From assembly GCA_963711505.1 (NCBI GenBank), contig CAVQEJ010000003.1:2170001-2234000 (forward strand): a stretch of DNA of 64,000 nucleotides, written 5' to 3'. A program made the translations under genes and the position numbers. Below, in pieces: positions 7,907 to 17,797 of the stretch (positions are counted from its first letter, which is position 1; each line of letters opens with the position of its first letter). The notes beneath the pieces were generated by a model. The model was not told the DNA's origin. It saw only the letters and a program-made list of their open reading frames with translations, and ran no database searches. Source of the DNA: JAGWRA01 sp963711505. Lineage in GTDB: Bacteria > Acidobacteriota > Vicinamibacteria > Vicinamibacterales > CAVVIG01.

Positions 7907-10765
7907 TCACGGCTCCACCCGGCTCATCAGGAACGCGCGGCTGTTGACGATCCCCTGCACGAAGGCGGAGAACCGGTTGCCCCTGCGGCCGCCCGGTGCA
8001 CGATCGCGCGCACGGCCGGCATGTCGAAGTACTCGATTTGGCGACCGAGGGCGTACGCCATCAGGTTCTCGGTGAACACCCGGATGACGGTGTCCCGGTG
8101 CTCCAGCAGCGCCTGGTTCAGCCCGTCCAGCCCGTTCATCGCCGTGCCGTCGTACAGCACGGTGGACGCATCCACGGGCACGTCGTTGTCCCGGATCCGC
8201 CAGGCGCCCGTCGGGTCGAAGTGCTCCATCGACAGGCCGATCGGATCGATCATCTTGTGGCACGACGCGCAGAACGGGTTCTTCCGGTGCTCTTCCATCC
8301 GCTGCCGCACCGACAGCGGGTGGCCGTCAGCGCTCCTGCGCCCGTGGCCGACAGCGGCGGCACGTTCGGGCGGCGGCGGCGGCGGCGGCTGCCCGAGCAG
8401 CACCTCGAGCACCCACTTGCCGCGCAGGACCGGGATCGGTCCGGTTCGCCACCGACGTCTCCACGAGGATGCTGCCTTCGCCGAGCAGGCCGGCGCCGGT
8501 GCGTCCCGGCGAGCGACACCGCCGGAACTGCGGGCCGGCCACGCCCGGCGAGGCCGTAGAAAGTCGCCAGATCCGCTGGTTCACGTACGTGTAGTCGGCC
8601 GTCAGCAGATCCAGCACGCTCCGATCGTCCTTGACGATGCTGTCGAAGAAGCGCTCGGTCTCCTTTTCATCTCCGCGGCAATCGTCGCGTCGTAGTCCGG
8701 GTACTCAGGGCGTCCGGATGCACCTTGTCGACGTCCTGCAGCCGCAGCCACTGCGCCGCGAACCGGGTGGCCAGCGCGAACGACCGCGGATCGTGGAGCA
8801 TCCGCTGCACCTGCGCCGCGAGCACCGTGGCGCTCGTGCAGCCGCCCGCGGTCGGCCAGCTTCACGAGCTCCGCATCCGGCGGCATGGCCCAGAGAAAGT
8901 AGGACAGGCGCGACGCGAGGGCGATGTCGCTGACGCGATAATCTTCACCCGGCCGGGCCACCGCCGGCTGCGGCTCGAGACGGAACAGGAACTTCGTGCT
9001 GACGAGCACCGCCTGCAGGGCCAGCCGGATGCCCGACTCGAAGTCGCCATTCTCCGGACGGGGCTCCGCCGGGTTCCCCGGGCTCACTCCGTGGCGCTCG
9101 CGATCCGGCCCGCTCCACTCCGTTCGCAGGCCCGCGGCGCGCGCCGCCGGGCTGCGCCCCGGCTTCGCCACGTCCTTCGCGGTAGAAGCGCATCAGGTCG
9201 TTGACCTCGGCCGGCGTCGCCGGACGCCGGTAGGCCTGGTCGGCCAGGTGCTGCACGATCCGCCGGGCGCACGGCAGTTCGCCGGCCGCCGACACCGGCC
9301 GGCAGATGAAGATCTTCCGCCGGCTGACCGTGTCGGAGACGCCGGTCACGTGGAATGGGCCGCTGACCGTCAACGTTCGCAGATGCGGCACGGTCGTGAT
9401 GCCCTGCGCTTCCCCGATGTCGAGGTCCGAGAGCATGTAGGCCTGCGGCGCGATCAGGTCGTCGACCGGACCGTCCGCCTGCTGCAGGAACGCGGCCGCG
9501 AGATGGTGCGGCCCGCCGGCCACCTCGATGGGCGGGGTCTCGAGGGTGAGGCCGTGCGGCCCGGTCTCGGCCATGCGCGGATCGACGTCGAGCAGGGCCA
9601 CGCGCCGGTCGTCGATCGCCACCTCGATCTGCTGGTCGCCGGCGGTCAGCCCGAACAGCCGGCCCACGCCCCCATCGTCGGTGCCGTACAAGAGGAGCTT
9701 GAAGCGGTACGTGCCGGCGGCCGGAAACACGTGCGTGACCGACAGGCCGCCGCGCGTGCCCATCGGGGCGCCGGTCACGTACTGCGTCTGCGAGCGTGAA
9801 CTTGCCGACGCTGTAGCTCACCGAGGTCGCCGTGGCGTCGAGATCGCCGACGGCCAGGCGGCTGATCTCACCGGCCGCTTCCAGATAGCTCTGCAGCAAG
9901 GTCGGCGACAGATCCTGCACCGCCGCGATGTTGTCGAAGTTGTGGCTCATCGTGTCGGGCGGCAGCCACTGGCTGACGTCCACGGTGAGCCCCAGCATCG
10001 AACGGATCGAATCGGTGTACTCCACCCGGTTCAACCGCGGCGACAGCCGGAAGCCGGGATCGGGGTGACGCGCGGCGTCCCGATCGATCCGCGTCTCGAG
10101 CGACACGACGAACGCGTGAATCGAGGCCTCGTCGGGCCGCTTCGGCGCGGTCGCGGGTGGCATCATGCCCCGCGCGCAGCTTCGCCAGCATGTCCTCGGC
10201 AATCTTCGCGTGCGCCGGCGCCGACGCCATGTCGAAATGTTCGAACGAGAGGCCGCCCGGCTTCCGCCGATCGGTATGGCACTGGATGCAGATGGTGTGG
10301 ACCATCGCGTTCTGCGACGCGACCGTCATCACATCGCCGCGATGCGGGAAGGACACGACGGTGGGGGCCGCAACCCGCGCGGGCGCCGACGGCACCGCCG
10401 ACATGCCCGGAATGGCGGCGGCCTCGAGCAGCGGCGCGAGAACGCCTGGAGGGTCGCGGCGTCGGGACGGGGCATGCCCGGCCGGCGGCATCTGGCCCGC
10501 CTTCAGCTTGCTGCACCATCATGGCCGCGATGTTCGCGGCGAGATGCGCCGTGCCGTCGAACGTCTCGAGCGAGAGCCCGCCGGGCTTCTGCGCCTCGTC
10601 GTGGCAGCCGACGCAATACTGCTGCACCAGGCTGGTCTGCGCCGACGCCGGCATGGCGGCCGGCGCCGGTGACACCGTCGCGGCTTGCGCGGCGGCCCGC
10701 GACGTGATGCTCGACACCAGGATCAGCGCCAGTGCGGCGCCCGTAACCCATCTGCAGTGCGTCAT
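7907..10765 (-). CDS. Multidomain c-type cytochrome of the DUF1587/1595/1592/1588/1585 type (many frame breaks)
   Basis: About 950 codons from the ATG at 10765, which opens a signal peptide. Two N-terminal cytochrome-c-like modules follow (heme motifs CVGCH near 10606 and CIQCH near 10284). Next come the DUF1587 part (SPRLNRVEYTDSIRSMLGL), a DUF1595/carbohydrate-binding-like region, DUF1592 (RLSYFLWAMPPDAEL), DUF1588 with a third heme motif CASCH (near 8255) and DUF1585 to 7907. At least six frame breaks split the gene, but the domain order is complete. Between FYREGR and DFESGI, which are adjacent in relatives, lies an R1 repeat (9060-9170). Probable periplasmic redox enzyme of unknown substrate, first gene of a minus-strand unit with DUF1552 and the ankyrin protein. 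Confidence 0.83.
9060..9170 (+). repeat. R1 repeat, copy G, inside the DUF1592 cytochrome gene
   Basis: It begins GGGGCTCCGCC and continues through CTCCACTCCGTTCGC to a GC-rich hairpin near 9130-9160. Relative to the host gene it is antisense, so the gene reads its complement and gains an Arg/Gly/Pro/Ala-rich stretch. Residues in the frame TEWSGP...AEPRPE resemble the stretch produced by copy F in the DmpA-like gene. Confidence 0.65.
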
Positions 10766-11002
10766 GCCCTTCGCCCCAACATGAAATCCCCGAGCCCGGC
10801 TCTCGATCCCGGCTGGCAGCTGGTCCGGCCGACCAAAGGATCGCAGCAAGCCCGGCGGGCCGGAAACCGGCGATATTGTCATTTATTGTCTCGCGTGCCG
10901 AAGGGAAATCCGCCAGTGCGCGGGGATTCGGACCGGAGGCGAAGCGGCTCTGCGGGCTGCGCCGATGAGGCCCGCGGCCGGGGAACGGGCCGCTGCCGAC
11001 GG
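10766..11002. other. Intergenic region upstream of the cytochrome gene
   Basis: 237 bases. It contains an AT-richer island around 10875-10895 (TATTGTCATTTATTGTC) that may hold the minus-strand promoter of the cytochrome unit. No clear -35/-10 pair is assigned and no gene is seen. Confidence 0.4.
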
Positions 11003-11312
11003 TTACGCGATCGGGCCGGGCACCGGATAGAGGACGTCGAGCAGGTCGTGACGGCGGAGCCCCAGGGCCTCGCGCTGCACTTCGAGGTACCAGCGATACT
11101 GGCGGGCCTGGCGGCGCACGGCATCGGTACTCGGCCACGGCGCCGGCCCGGGCCGCGCCGGACAGCCGCTCGGCCCTGGCACGGCGCTCGGCGAGATCCC
11201 CGAGCAACGCCTCGAGCTTCCTCGCGATGCGTCCGAGCGCCGCGGCCCGCTCCTCGGCCAGCTCGCGCTCGGTCCGGCCGAACCGCTGCTGCGCCACTTC
11301 CAGCCGGCTCAT
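11003..11312 (-). CDS. Small coiled-coil hypothetical protein (frame break)
   Basis: The ATG at 11312 opens a heptad-rich helix (MSRLEVAQQRFGRTERELAEER...), and after a one-base break near 11125 the frame continues VRRQARQYRWYLEVQREALG to a stop at 11003; about 102 residues in all. It is entirely charged and helical with no membrane segment. It follows the DinB gene by 18 bases and is probably co-transcribed with it. The function is not recognised. Confidence 0.5.
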
Positions 11313-11330
11313 CCTGCGTCCCGCCGTCGG

Positions 11331-11982
11331 CTACCCGCGCACCTGCAGCAGCCGGTGGGCCTCCTCCGGCTTCATGGCGGAGATCGCGGCCTCCGAGTAC
11401 CCCAGCTCGCGCAGCGCCTCCTGCTGCCGGCGCGTGATGAGGAGCGACACCGACCGGCCGCGGGCGACCGGTTGGCGCCGCGGCGTCGTACGGGCACTCG
11501 CGCAGGTAGGTCACCAGGTCGGTCGAGACCATCGACCCGCCGAGCTGCCGGATCATCGTCGTGACCTGCCCGCGGTGATACGTCGCGTGGTTCACCACGT
11601 GCTGCAGCTGCTGCCAGAGGGGCTGCACCGACCGCGCGCCCCGCATGTTGGCGTATTCGAGCGGCTGCGCCAGCGTCTCGTCGGTCTGGTCCGCCAGGAA
11701 GGCCTCCCGCGCGCCCATCACCTCGCCCCACCGCTCGCGCAGATCGCCCAGTGTCGCCACCGGGTGCCACGCCGGCGGCGCCGATGGCGAGCGGCCCTGC
11801 CAGCGTTCCATCCAGATCCAGTCGGCGGCAGCGATGTGTCCGAGCGTATCGCGCACGGACGGGAAGCTGCTGCCGAGATCGCGGCCGAACTGTTCCGCGG
11901 TCAGCGCGGCGGCCGCGTCGAGCACGCGCGCGTTGGCCCAGGCCGTATAGTCGAACAGCATCCGCACGTGCGCCGCATCCAT
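11331..11982 (-). CDS. DinB family protein with C-terminal extension (frame break)
   Basis: Four-helix DinB-like metal-dependent enzyme, possibly a thiol-transfer or maturation hydrolase. The ATG at 11982 follows GGGGAGGA. Candidate metal ligands are the histidines in DTLGHIAAADW and VNHATYHRGQV, at the usual spacing. The body ends with DLVTYLRECPYD. After a frame break near 11455 a short segment (LLITRRQQEALRELGYSEAAI..., ending HRLLQVRG) runs to the stop at 11331. That tail could be a fused C-terminal extension or a separate 39-aa ORF starting with GTG at 11450; the sequence does not decide. The substrate is unknown. Confidence 0.75.
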
Positions 11983-12069
11983 CAGGGTCCTCCCCGTGCG
12001 GCGTTCCTGCACGCCGCCGTCAGCTTGGCCGAAGTCGGCCCGTAGGCTATCCTCCGGGTATGCCCACAG

Positions 12070-13438
12070 ATGAGGCAGCCCGGCCGCTGGACGCCCGAGC
12101 ACGGCCCGCCGCCACCAGCACGACGCCCGCGCATCACACGCGAAACGCGCCTGCTGCTGCTGACGATCGGCGTGTCGGTCGCGGCGCTGCTGCTGCTGGC
12201 GCGGTTCCGCTTCCCCGCGCAGACGCCGATCGTCAACCCGGCGCCGCTGCCGCTCGAGCGGCTCGCCGCACGGGCGACCTACGACGAGCTCGCCACGATC
12301 ATGGCGCAGTTGCAGGCACGCGTCCAGCCCGGCATGGTCGTCCTGCACGTCGCGCCAGCGGTGGCCGGTGCCGACGCCGCGACCGGCATGCCGCAGTACG
12401 TGCCGGCGATCCGCGTGGGCGAACAGCTGGCCCTCGCCTGGCTCGGTTCGGACGCACAGGTGCAGGGTCTCGCGGGTTCGGAGACCGCCGTGCCCGTCGT
12501 CCTGTCGCGCGATCGCCTGCGCCGCCTCGCGCTGGTGCGCGTGCCTCCCGCCGCGGAAGTGCCGGCCTGGCTGCGCGAACAGTCGCCGACGCCGCGCGTC
12601 CCCGGCTACTTCGCCGTGGCCGAAGGCGGCCATGGCGGCGTGGCCCTGCGGCCGCTGTACCTCGCGCGCCTCGACGCGCTCAGCGATCCCCGGTGGCCAC
12701 GGCCGCTCCTGCTGATGGGCGGCGAAGTCGACGCGGCGCCCGGCAGCTTCGTCTTCACGCTCGAAGGCCGGCTCGTCGGCCTCGTCATCCGCGACCAGGG
12801 CATGCGCATCATCGTGCCGCCCGGCATGCTGGAGCAGTCGGTCACCCGCCTGAATCAGGGGGAGACCTCGGCGCCCGGCCATCTCGGCATTGCCGTGCAG
12901 GCGCTCTCGCCGGCCCTGGTCGTCGCCACCGGCGCGCAGCAGGGCGTCGTCGTCAGCCAGGTCGCCACCGACGGCCCCGCCGCCGCCGCCCTGCGCGTCG
13001 GCGACGTCATCCAGACGCTGGACGGCGAGCCGACCTACTCGCTCGAAGCGTTCGAGTACCGCCTCTCGACGATTCCGGCGGGCATGGTGGCCACCATCGG
13101 CTTCATCCGGCGCGGCAAGGCCCAGACGGCCGGGGTCACCGCGGAGCCGCGTGCCCCGCAGACGGCGGCCGGCACGCCGCCGGCCACCGGCGGCCTCGGC
13201 CTCACGCTGCGGGCGGCGCCCACCGTCGGCACGCAGGTGCTGCACGTCAAGCCGCAGTCGGCGGGCGCGCGCGCGGGCCTCCAGGCCGGCGACTTCATCA
13301 CGAGCCTCGACGCCATCCGGACACCGACGCCGGCGCAGAATCGAACGGGCGTTCCGGCAGGCCGCCGCGGGCGCGGCGCTCATGGCGGGTATCGAGCGGG
13401 GCGGTCATCCGGTCGTGGTCGCCATCACGAAGCCATGA
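12070..13438 (+). CDS. Membrane-anchored HtrA-like PDZ protein, probably catalytically inactive (frame break near the end)
   Basis: An N-terminal membrane segment (about residues 28-46, LLLLTIGVSVAALLLL) is followed by a trypsin-like fold of the Deg/HtrA type and two PDZ domains (about 280-360 and 375-455). The place where the active-site GNSGGP would be reads GSFVFTLEGRLVGLV, and no His/Asp partners are apparent, so it looks like a pseudoprotease. A one-base break near 13340 separates the last 30 residues. With it corrected, the stop at 13436-13438 overlaps the next ATG (ATGA). It is the first gene of a coupled trio with two antiporter-like genes, suggesting a sensing or scaffolding role for them. 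Confidence 0.7.
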
Positions 13439-14625
13439 GCGATCAGCCGACCGTGATCTTCCACGAGGTCGGGAGCCGGGACCCGATCGATGCCGCGCTG
13501 AGGGCCAGGCGCGGCGCGGCCCGCTTCGGCCGCCTCGATCTGCTGCTGCGCACCCGTGCCGCGCTCGGGCTGAAGGCCACGCCCGCGCCGGCCCTGGTCC
13601 TGGTCCCGCTCGGCGTCATCCTCGGACCGCACGTCCTGAACCTCTTCAGCCCGAACGTGCTCGCGCACCTGGACGCGGTCGTCTCGGTGGCCCTGGCCGC
13701 GCTCGGCGTATTCGTCGGCCTCGCCCTCGACATCCGCTCCAGCCAGGACCGCCGGCTCGCCCTGGCCGCCGATCTCGAGAGCGGCGTCACCGTCGTCATC
13801 GTGGCGGCGGCCACGCTGCTCCTGCTCCACGCCTGGCAGGCACCGGTCGACGCCCCGCCGCTCGCCATCGCGCTCGCCCTCGGCATCTGCGCATCGGCCT
13901 CGTCCGGGGGCGCCGCCGAAGTGCGCGGCAGCCTCTACCACGTGCTGGCCACGCACATCGCCGAGCTCGACGATGTGATGCCGATCGCGGTCGGGGGCTT
14001 CGTCATCGTGGCACTGCGGGGTGCCACGCTGTCGCAGACGATCCTGTTCGCCGGGCTGACCGTGCTCCTCGGGCTGCTGGTCGGCATCGCCGGCTGGCTC
14101 CTGTTCGAACGGGCGCACGACGCGCCCGAGCGCGGCGTCTTCATCGTCGGCACCGTCGTGCTGCTGGGCGGCCTCACGGCGTACCTGTCGCTGTCGCCCC
14201 TGCTCGCCGGGATGGTCGCCGGCGTGTTCTGGCGCCTGTCGCCCGGCAGCGCCGACCGGATCATCCGCAGCGACCTCCAGAAGATCCAGCACCCGCTCGT
14301 GCTCCTGCTGCTGCTCACCGCGGGGGCGAGCCTCGAGTGGAGCCGGCTGGCGATCTGGCTCTTCGCGCCGTTCGTCCTCTTCAGGGTCACCGGCAAGCTG
14401 ACCGGAGCGAAGCTGGCCGAGCGGCTGTCCGCGCCGCTGACGCCGGCCGAGCTCGGGGCCTACCTGCTGCCGCCCGGCGTCATCGGCATCGCCTTCGCGC
14501 TGAACGTGCAGCAGGTCGCCTCGCCGGTCACCGGCGCCGCCATCGTGACGGCCGTGGCCGCCGGCTCGCTCGCCTGCGAGCTGCTGGCCCTCATCGAGCT
14601 GCCTGGACGGGAGCGCGAGACGTGA
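13435..14625 (+). CDS. Monovalent cation/proton antiporter-like membrane protein, first of a pair
   Basis: 396 residues, dominated by roughly ten to twelve hydrophobic helices after a short cytoplasmic N-terminus. The layout resembles the CPA family of cation:proton antiporters, with glycine-rich helix pairs (LVPLGVILGP, LALGICASASSGGAA) and a charged intracellular loop (SADRIIRSDLQKIQHP). The start overlaps the upstream stop by ATGA and its own stop overlaps the next start by GTGA, so all three genes should be made together. The transported ion cannot be told from sequence. It is less typical of the family than its neighbour. Confidence 0.68.
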   Translation: MSDQPTVIFHEVGSRDPIDAALRARRGAARFGRLDLLLRTRAALGLKATPAPALVLVPLGVILGPHVLNLFSPNVLAHLDAVVSVALAALGVFVGLALDIRSSQDRRLALAADLESGVTVVIVAAATLLLLHAWQAPVDAPPLAIALALGICASASSGGAAEVRGSLYHVLATHIAELDDVMPIAVGGFVIVALRGATLSQTILFAGLTVLLGLLVGIAGWLLFERAHDAPERGVFIVGTVVLLGGLTAYLSLSPLLAGMVAGVFWRLSPGSADRIIRSDLQKIQHPLVLLLLLTAGASLEWSRLAIWLFAPFVLFRVTGKLTGAKLAERLSAPLTPAELGAYLLPPGVIGIAFALNVQQVASPVTGAAIVTAVAAGSLACELLALIELPGRERET

Positions 14626-15950
14626 GGCGCGCGCTCGCGCTGGTCCTCGTCATCGGCGCCATGCTGCTGGCCCGGCAGGCGGCGGGCACCGAAGGCCTGC
14701 GCACCGCCGCGCTCGGCCTCGGTTTCGCCCTCATCGCCGCCGCGCTGGCCGGCGACCTGTTCGAGCGGCTGTGGCTGCCCCGCGTCAGCGGCTACCTGAT
14801 CTTCGGGATGATCTGCGGGCCGTATCTCGCGAACATCATCTCGCGGTCGATGGCGCGCGAGCTGCAGCTGTTCAACGGCCTCGCCATCGCCCTCATCGCG
14901 TTCATGGCCGGCCTGGAGATCAACCTCAAGCGGATCGCGCCGCGCCTCGGCGGGATCCTGCGGCTCGGCGGCATCACGTTCGGGTTCGTGTACGCCGGGC
15001 TGCTCGTCGTCTTCTGGGCGGCATGGCCGTGGCTGCCGATCCTGCCCGGCGCCAGCGGCATCGCCCGCTTCGCCCTGGCTCTCATGCTGACGACCGTGGT
15101 GTCGAGCTGCTCGCCGACCATGACGATCGCCGTCATCACCGACACGCGGTCACGCGGCCCCCTCAGCGAGCTGACGCTCGCGCTGGTCGTGCTGGCCGAC
15201 CTCGCGCTCATCCTCGTCTTCACCCTGGCCATGCAGTTCGTCCACTGGTCGCTCGGCACCGCCATCGTCACCGAAGTCGGCCTCGTGCCCCGCGTCGCCT
15301 GGGAGATCGTCGGATCGCTCGCCTTCGGCGCGGCCGTCGGCGCGATCTTCGCGCTCTACACCCGCTACGTCGGCCGCGAGCTCACCCTCGTGCTGCTCGG
15401 CCTGTGCGTCGTGCTGGCCGAGATCGGCCCGCGCCTCGACTTCGAGCCGCTGCTGGCCGCCCTGGCGGCGGGTCTCGTCGTCGAGAACGTCGCCGAAGCC
15501 GGTGGCGAGGCGCTCAAGGAGGCCGTCGAACGCGGCGCCCGGCCGGTGCTGGTCGTCTTCTTCGCGGCCGCCGGGGCGTCGCTGCACCTCGACGCCCTCG
15601 CCGTCATCGGGATCACCGCCCTGCTGATGTCAATCGTCCGGCTCGCCTTCATCCGCACCGGCACGGCGCTGGGCGCTCCGCGATCGGGCATCGACGCCGG
15701 GATCGGACGGCTCGTCTGGATGGGGCTCGTCTCGAAGGCGGGCGTCACGCTCGGTCTCGTCGTCATCCTCGCCACCGAGTTCCCGACCTGGGGCACGCGC
15801 ATCGAAACGCTGATGGTCGCCGTCATCGCGCTGCACGAGCTCGTCGGACCGGTGCTGTTCAAGTGGGCGCTGGCCCGCAGCGGAGAGATCGGCCGCATGG
15901 ACGCCGCCCCGGTGCCGGCCGCCGCGCCGGCCGCCGAAGCGCCCGTCTGA
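14622..15950 (+). CDS. Cation:proton antiporter (CPA2-like), second of a pair
   Basis: 442 residues from a GTG start that overlaps the preceding stop. About twelve membrane segments carry the CPA2 pattern: SGYLIFGMICGPYL in an early helix, FMAGLEINLKRI and LMLTTVVSSCSPTMTIAV in the core, and LEPLLAALAAGLVVEN-type helices further on. The C-terminal tail is short and Ala/Pro-rich, with no TrkA-N domain, so it is not a KefB/C-type channel. Neighbours indicate that two antiporter subunits or isoforms act with a PDZ protein, perhaps as a heteromeric exchanger in the inner membrane; this is inference. Confidence 0.78.
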   Translation: MRRALALVLVIGAMLLARQAAGTEGLRTAALGLGFALIAAALAGDLFERLWLPRVSGYLIFGMICGPYLANIISRSMARELQLFNGLAIALIAFMAGLEINLKRIAPRLGGILRLGGITFGFVYAGLLVVFWAAWPWLPILPGASGIARFALALMLTTVVSSCSPTMTIAVITDTRSRGPLSELTLALVVLADLALILVFTLAMQFVHWSLGTAIVTEVGLVPRVAWEIVGSLAFGAAVGAIFALYTRYVGRELTLVLLGLCVVLAEIGPRLDFEPLLAALAAGLVVENVAEAGGEALKEAVERGARPVLVVFFAAAGASLHLDALAVIGITALLMSIVRLAFIRTGTALGAPRSGIDAGIGRLVWMGLVSKAGVTLGLVVILATEFPTWGTRIETLMVAVIALHELVGPVLFKWALARSGEIGRMDAAPVPAAAPAAEAPV

Positions 15951-16003
15951 CCGCCGCGGATCGTCACACCGTCGAAACGCCGGCGGTGTACACTGGATTC
16001 CTC

Positions 16004-16915
<912 letters not shown>

Positions 16916-17003
16916 CCGCAGAGAATCCCGGCCGTCCGATTCCGGGCGACGTGGAAACGCCGCGGGGCAGGCCGGCCTGCCCGGACGCGGACGAGGAGCA
17001 GAC

Positions 17004-17351
17004 ATGCTGAAGCGACTGAGCGTGACGATGGCAGGCGCCCTGATGGCCGTGGGACTGATGGTGGGATCCGCGGCGCCGCTCCATGCGGCCGCGAAAATGT
17101 TCACGGGTGAAGTCGGCGATGCCATGTGCGGCCTGCACCACATGGGCGGCGATGCGGCCGAATGCACCCGGGGCTGCGTGAAGGACGGGTCCGACTACGC
17201 GCTCATCGTCGGCGACAAGGCGCTGACCCTGACGGTGTCGGACGCCAAGTTGAAGGACGCGCTCGACAAGCTGGCCGGCAAGAAGGCCACGGTCACAGGC
17301 GAAGAAAAGGGTGACACCATCGTCGTCACGGCCGTCAAAGCGGCCAAATAG
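17004..17351 (+). CDS. Small secreted Cys/His protein, paralogue of the 4183-4525 gene
   Basis: 115 residues with a signal peptide (cleavage likely after PLHA). The mature part has C42-x2-H45H46-x7-C54-x3-C58 followed by DYALIVGDKALTLTV and a Lys-rich end (TVTGEEKGDTIVVTAVK). The same Cys/His spacing and the same C-terminal pattern occur in the gene at 4183-4525. Here the frame is intact and GAGGAG precedes the start. It is probably periplasmic. The fixed Cys/His set suggests a metal, heme or disulfide role, but no named family is recognised. Confidence 0.75.
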   Translation: MLKRLSVTMAGALMAVGLMVGSAAPLHAAAKMFTGEVGDAMCGLHHMGGDAAECTRGCVKDGSDYALIVGDKALTLTVSDAKLKDALDKLAGKKATVTGEEKGDTIVVTAVKAAK

Positions 17352-17462
17352 TCAGTGTTTCAGGGAACGGGCGGCGCCAGGCCCCTGCGCGTCGCCCGTT
17401 GCCGCATCGGTGCCAGCCTGCCCCGGCGACACTCCCCGCCTCCGGGTGACCTCTCCAAGAGA

Positions 17463-17474
17463 CAGAATATTCTG
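17463..17474. promoter_or_regulatory. Perfect 12-bp palindrome CAGAATATTCTG
   Basis: An AT-centred dyad in GC-rich DNA, 85 bases before the ATG of the 59-aa membrane protein. Its symmetry suits a dimeric repressor, and it contains a -10-like AATATT core. Confidence 0.4.
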
Positions 17475-17558
17475 GACGCCGCGAAGAATTCGGCGTATCG
17501 TCGGGCCATCCGTTCCGGCAGCAGTCTTGCTCGTGGGGTTTGACAGGAGGGCGTCGCC

Positions 17559-17738
17559 ATGACTCGCTCAGTCGTTGCGTCAGGTCCGGAATCCCTCGTT
17601 CGACACAATCACCGCCAGGCAACCGTCCCGCCTCCCGAGAACAACCACGTCACCGTTGCCTGCTCCGACGCGCTCGACGTCGTCTGCCTGGCCGTCGTCA
17701 TCACGCTGATCGGCGCGACCCTGTTCTTCGTCTTCTGA
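17559..17738 (+). CDS. Small single-pass membrane protein (59 aa), unknown function
   Basis: The ATG at 17559 lies 8 bases after a perfect AGGAGG (17545-17550). The 59-residue product has a polar N-terminal half and one strongly hydrophobic C-terminal helix (about residues 40-59, VVCLAVVITLIGATLFFVF) that ends exactly at the stop, a tail-anchor-like layout. It converges on the DUF523 gene with a short hairpin between them. The family is not recognised. The strong ribosome site and clean hydrophobic helix argue that it is real. Confidence 0.6.
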   Translation: MTRSVVASGPESLVRHNHRQATVPPPENNHVTVACSDALDVVCLAVVITLIGATLFFVF

Positions 17739-17777
17739 CCGTTCCGACCGCTCCGACCGCCACGTCCCGTCCGTGAC

Positions 17778-17794
17778 GCCCGCTCGCGGCGGGC
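17778..17794. terminator. Hairpin between convergent genes
   Basis: GCCCGC (17778-17783) pairs with GCGGGC (17789-17794) around TCGCG. It lies between the stop of the 59-aa gene and the stop of the DUF523 gene. There is no U-tract, so termination is inferred from position. Confidence 0.4.
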
Positions 17795-17797
17795 TGC

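Noticed and set aside
10879..13383. An 834-codon open frame on the minus strand
   Set aside because: Only its middle (DinB) shows family motifs. The rest is antisense to the PDZ gene and to a small gene, with shadow-type composition.
11751..15950. A 1399-codon open frame on the plus strand
   Set aside because: It covers several genes in a wrong frame before joining the true antiporter frame. The Arg/Pro-rich composition of its first part is the mark of an out-of-frame GC-rich shadow.
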